DNA from: Balneolaceae bacterium | Lineage (GTDB): Bacteria > Bacteroidota > Rhodothermia > Balneolales > Balneolaceae | Reading direction: 5' to 3' | DNA length: 6,690 nt | NCBI GenBank assembly: GCA_007127395.1 | Contig: SKZL01000009.1 | Coordinates: 1-6,690 of the forward strand | Part shown: piece after piece, positions 5,909 through 6,690 of the stretch | Position numbering within the stretch: the first letter of the stretch is position 1 | Layout of the letters: every line of letters begins with the position of its first letter | Program-made: the position numbers and the translations under genes | The notes under the pieces: generated by a model | Seen by the model: the letters and a program-made list of their open reading frames with translations, nothing else | The model's database searches: none | Told to the model about the DNA's origin: nothing

Positions 5909-6690
5909 ATGCCTTTAAGCTACAACGAATACTACAATCAAATGACCGGCCTTACTGTCGGTCTGAAGAAACTTCTATTCTCAGAACAATCAGAATATCA
6001 GCTTGTGGAGGTTTATGAAACCGACACATGGGGTAACCTCATGACTATCGATGGGATGGTGATGCTGAGTGAAAAGGATGAATTTGTCTATCATGAGATG
6101 TTGGCTCATGTTCCCTTATTTACCCATCCGAACCCGGAACGAGTACTAATTATCGGTGGAGGTGATGGCGGAACGGCTCGAGAGGTGATGAAGCATCCGA
6201 GCGTGAAGCAGGTGGATATGGTTGAGATCGACAAGACGGTTGTGGATGCGTCCAAATTGCACTTGCCGGGTGTTGGTGATTTTGAAAACCCAAAACTGAA
6301 TGTGTTGTATGAAGATGGAATTGCGTTCATAAAGAGTGTGAAGGATCCATACGATGTAATTATTATTGATGGCTCAGACCCGGTTGGCCCGGCAGAAGGT
6401 CTGTTTACCAAAGACTTTTATACCTATTGCAAGGATGCATTGTCGGATGATGGGATCATTTCAACACAGACCGAAAGTCCGTGGGTAGAGTCCTATTATC
6501 CAAGTATGAAGAAGGTGTTTAATGCACTGGATGAACTTTTCCCGGTAGCCAAAATGTATCTCAGTTTCATACCACTCTATCCTGCCGGGATGTGGTCGAT
6601 GGGACTGGCGTCGAAGGGTGGTTCACCTCTGGATGATGAAGTGATCCGCAGGGCAGAGTCATCCGGAAATTTGTTAAAAACGCTTAAATA
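5909..6690 (+). CDS. speE: Spermidine synthase (polyamine aminopropyltransferase), 3' end missing
   Basis: This transfers the aminopropyl group from decarboxylated S-adenosylmethionine to a diamine, normally putrescine to give spermidine. The frame from ATG 5909 stays open for 260 codons to the window edge. The N-terminal beta domain ends in TIDGMVMLSEKDEFVYHEM (46-64). The Rossmann nucleotide-binding motif is IIGGGDGGTARE (81-92), followed by MVEID (104-108) and the active-site loop IIDGSDPVGPAEGLF (152-166), with acidic D154 and D157. TQTESPW (186-192) and IPLYPAGMWS (221-230) are the substrate-pocket segments. The series resembles the Bacillus subtilis type (about 276 residues), where Met replaces the Gln after the DG motif as here. 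Some 20-30 residues are probably missing. The last complete codon is Lys, followed by TA, which could begin Tyr or a stop; Tyr is likelier from the family. No Shine-Dalgarno is visible. The amine substrate may be putrescine or agmatine. Confidence 0.93.
   Translation, partial: MPLSYNEYYNQMTGLTVGLKKLLFSEQSEYQLVEVYETDTWGNLMTIDGMVMLSEKDEFVYHEMLAHVPLFTHPNPERVLIIGGGDGGTAREVMKHPSVKQVDMVEIDKTVVDASKLHLPGVGDFENPKLNVLYEDGIAFIKSVKDPYDVIIIDGSDPVGPAEGLFTKDFYTYCKDALSDDGIISTQTESPWVESYYPSMKKVFNALDELFPVAKMYLSFIPLYPAGMWSMGLASKGGSPLDDEVIRRAESSGNLLKTLK

Noticed and set aside
6106..6411. 101-residue minus-strand frame at the right end
   Set aside because: It is the antisense shadow of the speE Rossmann domain, whose motifs are all intact on the + strand.

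Overview
The window (about 42% GC by eye) reads as chromosomal DNA from a free-living bacterium of the Bacteroidota / Balneolota-Rhodothermota / Chlorobiota neighbourhood. The signs are two short-signal lipoproteins of Bacteroidota type, a fused alpha/beta E1 dehydrogenase, starts with almost no Shine-Dalgarno sequence, and a pyruvoyl-dependent arginine decarboxylase beside speD and speE. The phylum is an inference from gene content and is not proven.

Layout. Positions 1-423 hold the 3' end of a secreted right-handed beta-helix type protein, closed by a clear intrinsic terminator. A predicted beta-propeller lipoprotein of unknown function (485-1423) starts directly behind that terminator. On the opposite strand are a lipoprotein-type family I inorganic pyrophosphatase (1519-2145) and, 44 bp upstream of it, a fused 2-oxoacid dehydrogenase E1 alpha/beta protein (2190-4184); the two may be co-transcribed. 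A 293-bp divergent spacer leads to a polyamine cluster on the + strand: speD (4478-4882), pyruvoyl-dependent arginine decarboxylase (4971-5447) and spermidine synthase speE (5909 to the window edge, 3' end missing).

The polyamine genes fit together. Arginine decarboxylase makes agmatine, SpeD makes decarboxylated S-adenosylmethionine as aminopropyl donor, and SpeE transfers the aminopropyl group to a diamine. The enzyme turning agmatine (or aminopropylagmatine) into putrescine (or spermidine) is not in the window. Both decarboxylases are self-cleaving pyruvoyl enzymes, with intact cleavage sites.

The most unusual part is the spacer between the arginine decarboxylase and speE. It holds a roughly 424-bp repeat element (5477-5900) bounded by long imperfect inverted repeats (55 and 62 bp, about 82% identical apart from one 7-nt indel). 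It is packed with CCTTGAA-like heptamer repeats and internal hairpins, and its right arm ends 8 nt before the speE start codon. I see no new protein system here; the repeat element is the best candidate for something undescribed.
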